A stretch of DNA of 64,000 nucleotides, from contig JBBMOA010000004.1 in NCBI GenBank assembly GCA_037954235.1, positions 4,875,001 to 4,939,000 on the forward strand. Reading direction: 5' to 3'. This stretch comes from Aulostomus chinensis (lineage: Eukaryota; Chordata; Actinopteri; Syngnathiformes; Aulostomidae). Shown here one piece after another: positions 27,631 through 38,790 of the stretch. Positions within the stretch are counted from its first letter, which is position 1. The number at the start of each line of letters is the position of its first letter. Made by a program: the position numbers and the translations under genes. The notes beneath the pieces are model-generated. The model was not told where the DNA came from, did not search any database, and saw only the letters and a program-made list of their open reading frames with translations.

Positions 27631-28429
27631 TGTGTATGAGCATGTGCACGTGTCTTATATCAGGTAGGGGATCCCTTGAGTTGCCCCCGTCACTACCACA
27701 TGTTTAATAGAAAATGTAAACGCTCCTGAACAGGGAACAAGGGACAGAAAGAGGGAAAGGCGAGCTTTTCTCTTGGAGCAGAAAGAGTCCTCTGTAACCT
27801 GGAGCTCAGAGTTCTGGTCCGTCTGCCTGTCTGTCTGTCTGTCTGCCTTCAAGTTGGAGCTGAAAGATGTATTCACAAGAACAGAGCCATTATTAATCTA
27901 ATATAAAGCAATGAAAGCGCTACTGATGCAGGCAGAACGTCTCCTTACCCGTTATACGAAAGGTGGGGTATCACCAGGTTTGTAAGCAGCACTTTTAATT
28001 TGTAGCTTGACTCATTTCAAGCCGAATGCACCACAATCTTATGTCAACTGGCTGCCTGACTTGTATGAAAACACATCATGAGTCACATCACTATGTAGGA
28101 TCAGTGGAGATAATGAGGGTAGGCTGGACACGTTTAGCTCTTTCAGAGGAAAAAGTACCTCAGACGTCATTGATGTCCTTCAGAAAATCTTTTTTGTGAA
28201 GACTGCCTATTGTCCTTCCTCCTCAGTCGGACTAGACGATGGATGCCCTTCTCCCATGACTGCTGGCTAGCGTAATGACTGGGCCAGTTACAGTGTCTCA
28301 GAATTTTAAATTGCTACTTCATAGCAAATGATATGCACAAGCCGGCAAGTAGGCAAAGACCAATTTGGAGAAACGTGTATTTGATCACTTTTGACAGATG
28401 CAAGCATCAATTCCCATCCTCTACTGTTC

Positions 28430-28501
28430 AGTGTGCTAAGCTAAGTAGCAGCCAGCTGGTCTCTGTGGGTCTCAGCTCCCAAACTCACCCACAGAGAAGG
28501 G
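28430..28501 (+). repeat. Dispersed repeat copy A (pair with 53694-53768)
   Basis: Shares GCTAAG(C/T)(T/C)AAGTAGC and TGGTCTCTG with GTCTCAGC and AGAGAAGGG in the same order as the copy at 53.7 kb. The shared block is about 72 bp. Confidence 0.6.
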
Positions 28502-29036
28502 AAGGGGATCCTCGTCTTGTCTGGTGTCTCCTTGCAGCCAGAATAGAGAAACATAAACTATGTTTCAAGTCTGTTAGATAGTTCTCAGCAATGCTTTTCC
28601 TCCATTGCATGCTTGCTGAAAGAGCCCAAACATGATCAGCAGTGACTACGCTCAACAGCGGCTGTGCCATTTATCTCTCATGGGGAAAGGGGTCCAACTG
28701 GGTGGAAGCACCACCCTCGGCATTGCTGGGGTTTTCTACCAGTTGCTGCTCTCAAAATTCATTTAACTTCAACAACCTCAGTTGCTGTCAACCTTTAAAA
28801 GTGCATTCTAAAACTCTTACGCACTCAGATGTGTCACATGCAGGATGTGGAGGGTCTGTCAGAGAGCAGAAACAAGGACGAACTCCTCCCTCTTCTCCTG
28901 AACATCACCTGGAAAACTGAGCTTGATCTCCACGAGAAAAGCAATCTGTGGTTAAATGTTAGCAATGAGATGGAGTTTAAGAATAACTGTCATGCTAAAG
29001 TTAGCCTTTTATGTAGCCATTTCTGTTGCCTAGAGA

Positions 29037-29165
29037 CCATCCATCCATCCATCCATTTTCTATACTGCTTATCCACTAAGGGTCGGGGGGGGGGGGGGCT
29101 CTGGAGCCTATCCCAGCTGACATTGGGTGAGAGGCGGGGTTCACCCTGGACAGGTCAGGTCCATC
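29037..29165 (-). repeat. 3' part of the same dispersed element, minus strand
   Basis: The plus strand shows CCATCCATCCATCCATTTTC, a G-run, GAGCCTATCCCAGCTGACAT and GAGAGGCGGGGTTCACCCTG, the reverse complement of the element's tail. It is fused directly to a SINE on its right. Confidence 0.78.
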
Positions 29166-29292
29166 GCAGGGCCATCAGGAGCAATTAGGGGTTCAGTATC
29201 TTGCTCAAGGACACTTGGACATGGTCACCAGCGACCCTTCGGTTGCTACAGTCGATGTCCACTCCACCTCTGAGCCATGCTGGCCCCTTTGC
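29150..29292 (-). mobile_element. tRNA-like SINE copy
   Basis: On the minus strand: GTAGCAACCGAAGGGTCGCT, then GTCCAAGTGTCCTTGAGCAA and CTGAACCCC..ATTGCTCCTGATGG. This is the same sequence as the SINE at 60.4 kb, and it is joined to the repeat at 29037-29165. Confidence 0.7.
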
Positions 29293-30032
29293 CTAAAGAC
29301 CTTTCCCTGCATTTGCTGACATATCTGCACTATTTTATGCCAAAGTCTGGCAGTGCAAATCCCCTACAATGTGAGCTTGGCGCCTGGTTGTCTTCCGGTA
29401 ACAACAGAGCATTTAGACTAGGTGGGGAAACAGGGTCCGGTTTTTGAGAAACTGAATTTATCTTCATGGTGATATGAAATTCCACATCAAACATTAAACC
29501 CAAGTGTGTTCTAGAAGTCCAGGTAATGCCTGGCATCAAGTAAAAGTCAAGCTTGAGGCTGGATTCAGACCAAATAAGGCAGCAGTTGTGCGCTAATGTG
29601 GGTGTGTTACTACGGGACCCTGTTTAAACCCCAGAAGGCGTCAGAAATACAGACCTAAAAGCGTTCAGCCAACCGCCATTAAACAACAAATGAGGGGGGA
29701 GTGTCTCTATGGACCTCATGGACCCGTACCGCCATGACTTCTCCTCAAAACGTTGCTGTTTTGCAGCATGTACCGTCAGTCTCGCTTCTATGTTCTCCTC
29801 TTGAGGAGCAGAACAACACTACGCGTTAGACCGGAATAAAGAGGTTTTTTTTCCCAGCGCGATCACCAGCGTACTCGATTGGCTGCTGCATCATGAGGTC
29901 AGGTTGCGTTTCTCTGAAAGTTGTGGTGTTGCAGCCCCAAACGCAAAAGATAAAACAAAAGAGTGAGAGAATCTGCGTTTTTACTGTTGTGGGGTGAATC
30001 CAGGTGTACTGCTCATGTGAGAACCCCCCCCC

Positions 30033-30069
<37 letters not shown>

Positions 30070-30494
30070 TCCATTGTCAAATTTCTTATTTCCTATAGGT
30101 AGTTATGGTAGTAACACACGCCCTCACACCAAATACGCCTCTTCCCTGTGTCTATTTATACACAGTGCTTTTGTTCCCTCTCCATTTCTTTTGAGACACA
30201 ATATTACAATTCTTTCTCACAAGTTTTACAGCACCCCCCCCATCCCCCGCCCCCCTTCTCTCTATTTATACACAGTGTTACTGTTCCCTCTCTTGGCTCT
30301 TTTAAGAGCCTCTTGCTCTCGGACACAGCCTTAAATGGAAAGTCTATACATGCTGCCTGTTTGTGAGGCCCAAAGAACACTGTTCAACAGCTGAGCATTT
30401 ATAATGGTTTGTTTATGTCTGAAAGGGCTTTCCACAGTAACCTACTGTCATGTGCGGAGCCTGGTTCGAATGGTGGGTAACAGCAGCAGGCGGT

Positions 30495-30495
<1 letters not shown>

Positions 30496-30549
<54 letters not shown>
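30496..30549 (+). repeat. (CA)26 microsatellite
   Basis: Uninterrupted CA run. Confidence 0.93.
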
Positions 30550-30554
<5 letters not shown>

Positions 30555-30899
30555 ATGCTGTGCTTGAGAGCCTCTCCGATATGGATTTAATTAGTCTTAT
30601 TATTATAATCATAGGCTGTACATGACAGGCCATGCCACTGGGATGGGAGGAGGCAGGACTGGAGTGGAGGAGGGGGTGGAGGAGGAGGAGGAGGGGAAAG
30701 CAAAGCAGGGAAGAGATGAAAAGGAAAAACGAGTGGGAGGGACAGACAGCAAGGTGGAAAAGACTGCTTTTCAGATTGATTGCAAAGGGTTATTATTGGT
30801 GGTTCTGAAGCTTGGAAATATGCACTCGTTCCAGGAAAGCACTGAATAGGTTGATAGCATGTTGAATTGCTGTTAAAGTCACTGGTTGGAATATAGGCC

Positions 30900-30902
<3 letters not shown>

Positions 30903-30946
<44 letters not shown>
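30903..30946 (+). repeat. (TG)22 microsatellite
   Basis: Uninterrupted TG run. Confidence 0.93.
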
Positions 30947-31576
30947 TATATGCATGAACACAACTGATGTTCTGCTGGCATGTGCATGGGTGCAAATTTG
31001 CGATATGTTCGCTCGAATTTAGAGGGATTTTTTTTGATTGAAAGGTGTCGAGACACTTCTCACCTGCCTGGCATTTCTGATGGAGCTTTGAGCACAGGAG
31101 GTAGAGTGTGTGTCTGTGTGTGTGTGTGTGTGCGTGCGCGCACATGCGTGACTGTGTGTTAGCTGCAGCTGGATGGAGTGGTCCTGTGACAGGCACACTC
31201 ACGATGGAGGTGAGTGGCTTGGCAGGGGTGGGGGGTGGTGGGGGGACGTCCTCCCTGCTCTGCCGTTAATTGCCCCTACTCCATAACCCGCTGAGCCGCC
31301 ATGGGGGGGAGGGGGTGAAGGGGGGGGGGCGATGCTGTCTGCCATCTGCTCTGACTCCTGACCCCCTCAACCCCTCCCAACCACATGAACTCCACCCACC
31401 ATGCTTCTCTACCTCTCCCGCCATCCACAGAGGAAAAAAATCCTTCTATTCGTACATTCTCACACCCCCAACTTACATTCTCACACCATGCTTTGATGCT
31501 TCTGTATAATTAGAAAACTGCACAAAGTATTAAAAAAAAACCATAAAAGTCACATTTAAGCCCTGCACGTGTGTGT

Positions 31577-31579
<3 letters not shown>

Positions 31580-31628
<49 letters not shown>
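31580..31628 (+). repeat. (TG)24 microsatellite
   Basis: TG run preceded by a short interrupted part. Confidence 0.92.
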
Positions 31629-31629
<1 letters not shown>

Positions 31630-31960
31630 ATGTGAGCACACTTGCAGATTTGAGACAGGGAATAGAAGGATTGAAAAATCACTCCCAACACAATACACAC
31701 AGAACCGGAAGGAAAGGTGGAGAAATGAAAGAAAACAAAGAAAGACAGAGAAAAAAGGGTGAGGATGAGGAGGACACAAGGAAATAAGACGAAGATTCTC
31801 CCAAGGGGAGAGCGAGAGGGAGAGAGGGAGAGAGAGGGGTAACAAGTGTCTGGTTCTCTGGTTCTTTGTGTCTTGATGTATTCTTCTGACAGCAGCCTGT
31901 CTTGGCCTGTGATTGACACCTCTATGAATTGTGGATCAGCTTTAAAATAGGTTGCCCCGG

Positions 31961-31964
31961 CTGT

Positions 31965-32012
<48 letters not shown>
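31961..32012 (+). repeat. (TG)n microsatellite
   Basis: TG run with two GCG interruptions at its left end. Confidence 0.9.
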
Positions 32013-32013
<1 letters not shown>

Positions 32014-32674
32014 TATGCACATGTATGTTCCTTTAGAGAGCAGCTATTCATCTATTATTGACATCTAGTTGTCACTGTGGCCTGTTGGAAAATACTGCAT
32101 TCTGACCGTGGAACAGAAGAGAAGAGAAGAGAACAGTTGGTTTGGTTGCACCTCTCTGCTGAGGATAAGTATTGATTTATTTTGATCACAAAAAATTTAA
32201 TTTTCAGCCAAAAAGGAGAAGACGTTATACTACTAATCTAAATTTTCCAAAGATGAATTCAGCTCATTTTCCCCTTTATTAGCTGTAAGTGGATGTTCCT
32301 GCTGTTCAGGAATCGGGCAGGAATCGCGGGCTCGTTCGAGGATGAATAAATAACATGGAAACACAGTTCATTTTGTTTTTCTTGTCGTTTATTCTCCCTT
32401 TACCGATTGTGAACACAAATACTTTTTTTTATAACGCCATCTTTGAATGAGCACCAAGGAACTTTGCTTCATCACTTTGGGCAGCAATCACACGAGGGAT
32501 GTGTCTGTTATTAAGAGAGCGTAGTTTTGACGTATACAGAACTGTAGTTGCTCCTTTAACTCCTCATTCCCAGTCTCCTAGTACTTTTACCACAGGTGGA
32601 GAAACCACAGTTGAGTGCAAAAGATATCCACGCAGAAGAAACACAAAAATAAAAATGAAGTTGTTCGCAACGCC

Positions 32675-32854
32675 TTAAAATAGCGTCAACAAAAGGCAAG
32701 ACCAGTTTGCCGTGCAGGATCGGCCGCAGCCCCAGTAGCAGCAGGCGTCTCTCAGCAGCGGCAGGCGGACAGTTGACTGAGTCCGACTGAGGTCAACCAC
32801 AGTATCGCTCGTCTGCCTTCTCCCCTCGTCAGGTGCCAAAGGCGCCATCACCAC
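32675..32854 (-). CDS. Weak candidate: last exon of a small Cys-rich peptide gene
   Basis: On the minus strand an acceptor GCGCCCTCCACAG is followed by 59 codons in the only frame open from that acceptor, ending at TAA. The C terminus, RDACCYWGCGRSCTANWSC plus six residues, resembles a secreted disulphide-rich peptide, and an AATAAA lies about 285 bp downstream (32388-32393). The CC-x3-C spacing recalls relaxin-family A chains, but the next spacing is one residue too long and there is an extra Cys, so I do not assign it to that family. No upstream signal-peptide exon was found. It may be chance. Confidence 0.18.
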   Translation of the reverse strand: MVMAPLAPDEGRRQTSDTVVDLSRTQSTVRLPLLRDACCYWGCGRSCTANWSCLLLTLF

Positions 32855-35242
32855 CTGTGGAGGGCGCACACACTCAAAAAATCGGGTGAAAACAACAGTA
32901 TGAGTGAAATGATGAAAATATCAAAGGTGAGATGCGGCTCCTACAAGTGCATTCAGACTACGCGTCTGAGTTTTTACATGATTTTTTTCACCAACTGCAG
33001 TTTCGCCTGTTTTCTTTCCCACAAACGGGATTTTGTGCGGTTATGCGCCAATATTGGAATATTCGTGGAATTTACTCATGGGTTCATTGTAATTTTCAGA
33101 ATAAAGGCAAAAACTGAGGAGGTGGGATTATTGGAAAATGAAAAACAAGAGAGAAAAGAATAATCCAAGGCGCATGATTCATGTCTAACATAAACATGCA
33201 AGCTCAGCATCCCAGGACCGTGACCTCAGTCACCCTTCCTCCCAAACCTCTTCAAAATGGCAATTACCAGCAGTCCATCAGTGCTCTGGCATTAATGGGC
33301 TTGCCCCATGCCCTCCTGGGTATTGTAGTATAATTACAGGATATTCTCCCTCAGATGTCCAAGAGCTTCTCCCAGAAGGGGCATCACAAATGCATGTAGA
33401 GAACCAGCACATCACCATCAATGATGGTAGCTCGAGCCTCCAGCCTTGCTCTGGCATGCAGGCCAGTGCGAGCAAGAGCTTCGAAGGCACGCGGAGACAT
33501 CTCAGGAGTCACGGATGTACGCATCACAACGAAGAACGCGAGGCGTAGCTGTGTACTCCCTGGGGAAGGTCGCCTCGGAAAGGGCCAGCGGGGGCAAACG
33601 TGGCCCCAAAGGTGACAACAATAATCAAGGCTTGGAGGGGGGAGTGTGACAATGGTGGTGGTCGTGGGGGGGCTGGGAGGGTCCAACCGGCATGATTATA
33701 GTGGAATTGAATTCCCACAGGCACCCTATCAGCGAGAGGCTGGAATATAGGCCAAGCTTACGGACGTGGCGTGATGATAGAAGACGTCTCTGTGGAGGCA
33801 CAAGAACTACATGCACCCCTCCAGCTACATAATACTTCTCTCCTTCTTCTTTAGTCATTTACTGCATGAAGGCCAACGGGTTCACGGCCGTTCCAGCAGC
33901 ACAGCTGCAGCATGTGTGGCGGCGGTCCAGGCTCGCTGCCAGCGCAGTATTGTATATCCCCCTATATTGGAAGGCCTGGAATGTTGGATGCAGCTCAAGC
34001 TGAGTTGCAAGCTCCCACAAGAGATAGTGAGCAGGAAAACAAATGTTCCCTCAACCTTCAGGTTCACCTCCTTTGAATGGAGACGCTCAGGAGGAGTTTT
34101 GCTCGTCCTTCCCGTTGAAGGTGATCTAAACCTCCAACCAGGACAGCCTCTGCACAGCTTTAGCAGTTTGGTCTCCAAAATTGATTCAAACATTTGAAAT
34201 TTTGAGAAAATAATGAAACAGCTTTAAAAAAAAATGCTTAAAAAAATGAATGAATATCTTTTGAGACTTAGCCTGACTTTTATTTATGGGGGATTCAGCA
34301 TAAATCAAGATACGTGCTAAGCAGCACGTTTAACATTAAAATAATAACATTTGTGTTCTTCAAAGTAGAAACTGAGACCACGTCCACAAAATTTCTTATT
34401 TCTTCTATACAGCTGATATCCTCTCCACACAAGTCCTATACATATATTTATGGACTGTGGTGTATAAAACGAGTGACATATTTATGGTAAACTGTGCTCC
34501 TAAAATCGTAGCATTCATACATAGAAACATAAATACGTATTTTTAAAAAATGCTCTCCTGTTATTAGCAGTTTGGAGTGCATTTACTGTATTTAAGTGTA
34601 TTTGTCCTGTACTTTTACTTAAATGGAGAGTTGCCTCCCTGATGATTCCTGCTCTCTTTCTTCTCGGCCGCATTTATTTGACAACTTCAGGTCGTTCAAA
34701 ATGAAGATCTTACTCACTGGGTAATATAACAAGCTACTCTAACTATCACACGTGGATGGGGACAGCGGTTTGCAACCTCTCAGGCATCTTACTAACATCT
34801 TACTAAAAGTACTCGGGGTCACATTTCAGCTGTCTATAGGCTGTTAACACCTCCACCACATTGTGAATTTTTTCCCCCTCCAAGTTCTGGTTTCATTCTT
34901 CAGACAAAAGTGAGAGGAAAAAGTCAACTAGAACCAGATGTGTCTCTTCTTTTTTCTTCTTTCTTCACCCATTAATCATCTGAAAACCCCCTCAGATTGA
35001 TATAAAACTTAGCTTAAACAGTCATGCTGCGGTGTTAGTCACCTAATGATGTCATATATGATAATAAATCAGCCTGAAGGACCACTTTCATACTGTAACT
35101 ACGTTTTTTTTACTTGAGGTGCAAGTTTAGAACTTTTACGAAATGGTTTGAATACTTCTTCCACCACTGTGATTTACTCTTTAATCAGTTTTTCTGTCTT
35201 AGTCACACTGTGTTTTCAATCCACACACACACACACACACGT

Positions 35243-35282
<40 letters not shown>

Positions 35283-35646
35283 GTGCACACAAAACTTCTC
35301 TTTCATCCTCCTTTGATGGGATCCTGTTATCTTGTATAGAATATGACTGAGTTCTGGTGCGCTGGGCCTGTACCAACAAATGCCATTGTGCATAGGGATG
35401 GAAGGTGGAGGGGAATGGGGGGGGGGCAAATTCGTCTGAAGCCATGCCAGTTCCTGTGCCAGACACACACACACACACACACACTCACTCATACACAGTG
35501 ATTATCAAGCAAGGCCCGACAAGTGGGGAGCTTATGGAACTGCAGGAAGGGCCTGGCACTGATCCACCCATGGGCCTCTTACCCCCACCCCCTCTCTCTG
35601 CTTATCACACAGTGGGGGGTCGGTCCAGTCGCACGCGCGCGCGCAC

Positions 35647-35699
<53 letters not shown>

Positions 35700-35817
35700 A
35701 AAAAAACAGCTTCTGTATTGTTTTTGTTACTGTCCTTAGTTCAGCCAATCACAGTGAAGACAGGAGGTTTCCCTCTAACAAAGACATCTCCAGAGGATCA
35801 GCCTTTTGGGCTGTGGG

Positions 35818-35819
<2 letters not shown>

Positions 35820-35899
<80 letters not shown>
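35820..35899 (+). repeat. (CA)40 microsatellite, longest in the window
   Basis: Eighty bases of uninterrupted CA. Confidence 0.97.
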
Positions 35900-35902
<3 letters not shown>

Positions 35903-35974
35903 TGTGCAACATGCTTCATTCGTGTTGAATCCCTTTTTTTGATTTCATAATCAAAAGCTGATGGGATAATTTGT

Positions 35975-35976
<2 letters not shown>

Positions 35977-36033
<57 letters not shown>
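35977..36033 (+). repeat. (TG)28 microsatellite
   Basis: TG run 77 bp after the (CA)40 array, so the two are inverted repeats of each other. Confidence 0.95.
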
Positions 36034-36037
<4 letters not shown>

Positions 36038-37060
36038 TTCTATCTCTGGGACAGTGCAAAGGATTCAGTTTCTTGTGTTTAAAGCAGTGGAGGATCGGCT
36101 CTGCAAGCGTACATTCCTCCACTGAGGCCACTGCTAATAAAAATGTGTTTCTTTTGCGACCATAAATGGATCAGGCTAACTAAGTCAACCGATGCCGACC
36201 TGACCTGTTTTCCCTAAAACTGTCCCCATTACTCATGATACCAATAAAAAACATAGCATGTCAATAAAATTCCACTCTATTTCATCAAATGGATGAAAAA
36301 CTCTTGACAGCCGATCGTTCACCCGTCCATCAATCCAACATAAAACCTTCAGCCTGGGATTTTACAAGCTGGCGTTCAACAGCAGAGGCGTAACGAACGG
36401 CGGGTGTAATACTGCCCGACCGAAAAAAAAGCTTCACAAAGGTGTAACATCCGCAACAGTAAACACACCCAGAAAAAAAAGACTAGCGACATTACAGGGA
36501 TGAACTACTTCCTGGGTGATGTCATGAGGTCTTTTTGACCTTTGATCAGCTGATCTGTTTCCACGTTTCCAATCTTTGTGCTAAGCTATAAGCTAAACCT
36601 ACAGATTCCCACTCATATAATTGTTATTTTTTGTTATGTATTAGGAGCGATATTTGATGGGGGGGGGGGCAGATATCCAATGTGGCGATATTTACCTCTG
36701 ATCCGGCTGATAGTTGATATTTACTGATGTGATCTTGATGTAAAAGGTTTATGTAACCTTTGAACGTAACAGTAACCTTAATCCATGAAGCATTTACTTT
36801 GTCATTTCTGCAGAAGAGGATGGAACCATTCGAATAAATGGCCGCTCTCCGCCAGCATCGATGTTCTCAACATAAAAGCTGAACGGGACAGAGGAGGAAC
36901 GACCTCTTGGATTTTTACATCAGGTTCGTTGTGGCGCTGCACTTTGCCCTCCGTCTGCAACAATGCTTGTGCTGAGTGGACTCATTGTGTCCTGCTGCTG
37001 CCTTTGCCATTGTGTTGTTGTCTTTATAACATACTGGCACTCTTGCCCACCTGCCGATGT

Positions 37061-37061
<1 letters not shown>

Positions 37062-37126
<65 letters not shown>
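37062..37126 (+). repeat. (CA)32 microsatellite
   Basis: Uninterrupted CA run, with a TG array 104 bp further on. Confidence 0.95.
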
Positions 37127-37129
<3 letters not shown>

Positions 37130-37230
37130 GCTGGAGTGTGGGACTGCCGCAGCTGGCCAATCGGCACGTGCCCTGACCTCAGCTATTGAAATGTCAAGGG
37201 TCACAGGTTGCCTTCCAACAGATGACTTTC

Positions 37231-37231
37231 T

Positions 37232-37287
<56 letters not shown>
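37231..37287 (+). repeat. (TG)n(CG)n microsatellite
   Basis: TG run ending in CGCGCGC. Confidence 0.93.
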
Positions 37288-37288
<1 letters not shown>

Positions 37289-38708
37289 AACGTGCGCTAG
37301 AGGAGGGAGGTGTTTGTAAGGGTTGAGCTGATTGTTGCCGTGGCTTTAACGTGACAACAAACACATCGCAGAGGGAAGGGTGGGAGTTGGGAGCAAGCCT
37401 GGCGTGTGCCGGGGTCACCACAGGTCAAAGGTCAACAAAGCTGACAAAGGCCAGTGACTCGGCTGAGGTCTCTAGCTCAGGGCTCCTTTTTGCCATTCGC
37501 AGCCTTTTATTGGTGAGCAACCAGTGACCTGGCATTTATGGTGCGATCCCTGAAGATTTGATCCGAGTCCTGTCGAAAAAAGGCGAGCGGCGGCTGCTAA
37601 TTAAAAGGCAGGAAGTAAATTCAAAGGTCAGTGTTGATTATGTGTTGGAAATGAGGGGCAGCATTTAGAGAACCCACAGCCACAAAGCATTTCTCTAATC
37701 ATATATACATTTCTCTCCAGTATAAACGCAGGGAAGAGTGTGTGCGAGTGAGGACGAGAAAGCAGTGTGTGAGAAAGAGAGGGAGAGTGAAGGGAGGGAT
37801 TTGGAGCGACGGCGGCGGGGTGACAGAGAGACGGAGATAGGAGGCCATGGAAAAGGCCTTGTTTGCCAGCTGGGAGAGGCATGAGATCATTGCCCCGTGC
37901 TACTCTGCGCCATTATCCCCCTAAACCCTGCACTCCTCCTGTCTCTGCCTCCTATTATCCCTTCCACACATACACACACACACACACACTCGTCGGGCTG
38001 TTCTGTTTATTGATGACTCAAGTTTGCCGTTTCTTTTCCGGATACACAGTCAACACTAGAGCTCCGGCACCTCGGGGCCTAATGGACTGATTTCGACTGT
38101 TTACAGCTGTGCCCTTTCTAGAATGACTCACAAAGGAACAAAGAGGCCTCTGTGAGTGTGAGAGAGCTTTTCCTATTCTCGTCAACAGGACCTACCGAGG
38201 CGCACTGTACTTTTCCTCGAAAGCCCTCCCGTCCCTCCGCCCTTGATTATCTTGTCATCTTTTCTTTGGGTTTGTCTTTTCAACTTGACAATCCTTGTCT
38301 TTCATGCTTTCATCTACAGGAGGTTCTTTACCTTTTCATCTGTCACCACCTTGACCTCTTCCTCCTCCTCCTCCTCCTCCTCCTCCTCTTCACCTCATTC
38401 TCCCGTCTTTGTTGGAGTCTCTCTCAGTGATCTAGAATTAACTGCCAACTCTCAAAGTAGTGTCATTTTCCAAACATCTTGTGTTTTGAAGCCTCACATC
38501 CGTCCACTTTTGAAGATAACAGCAGTTTCCCGCATAAATACAGTCTGTTTCTTCCATAAAGCGGATTGAAATCCCTCCCACCCCCCTCACCCCCTCCACC
38601 CCCCTGATTCATTATTTTTCCCTCTTTCACCCATGAACCTTTCACCTTTGTCCCACTTATCCAACTCTCATATGTGTTTTCAGACATGCGTTTTTCCATG
38701 CATACCTG

Positions 38709-38711
<3 letters not shown>

Positions 38712-38776
<65 letters not shown>

Positions 38777-38790
38777 CGTGCGTGCGTGTG
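38712..38790 (+). repeat. (TG)n then (TGCG)n microsatellite
   Basis: About 60 bp TG followed by TGCG iterations, alternating purine-pyrimidine throughout. Confidence 0.93.

Larger units (their letters stand above)
23416..29036. other. Gene-free stretch
   Basis: Contains a 19-base C-run (24105-24123), a GCTAACA-rich patch (25078-25132), a dispersed repeat shared with 51.4 kb (25255-25312), TG/CA arrays at 27083-27136, 27251-27310 and 27583-27629, a (CTGT)n patch near 27824-27844, and a repeat shared with 53.7 kb (28430-28501). No exon is supported. Confidence 0.5.
29293..32374. other. Gene-free stretch, microsatellite rich
   Basis: Four large arrays (30024-30064 C-run then CA, 30496-30549, 30903-30946, 31580-31628, with TG again at 31961-32012), and purine-rich tracts around 30640-30760 and 31690-31840. 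A short imperfect duplication (TCTATTTATACACAGTG) occurs at 30149 and 30261. No gene supported. Confidence 0.5.

Noticed and set aside
33280..34200. Overlapping open frames on both strands
   Set aside because: No recognisable protein family; could be an unknown repeat, but I see no terminal repeats or RT/transposase motifs.
35405..35950. Long open frame of 181 codons, and many similar ones across CA/TG arrays
   Set aside because: The reading is mostly Thr-His or Cys-Val repeats produced by the dinucleotides. No start context, splice sites or domain.
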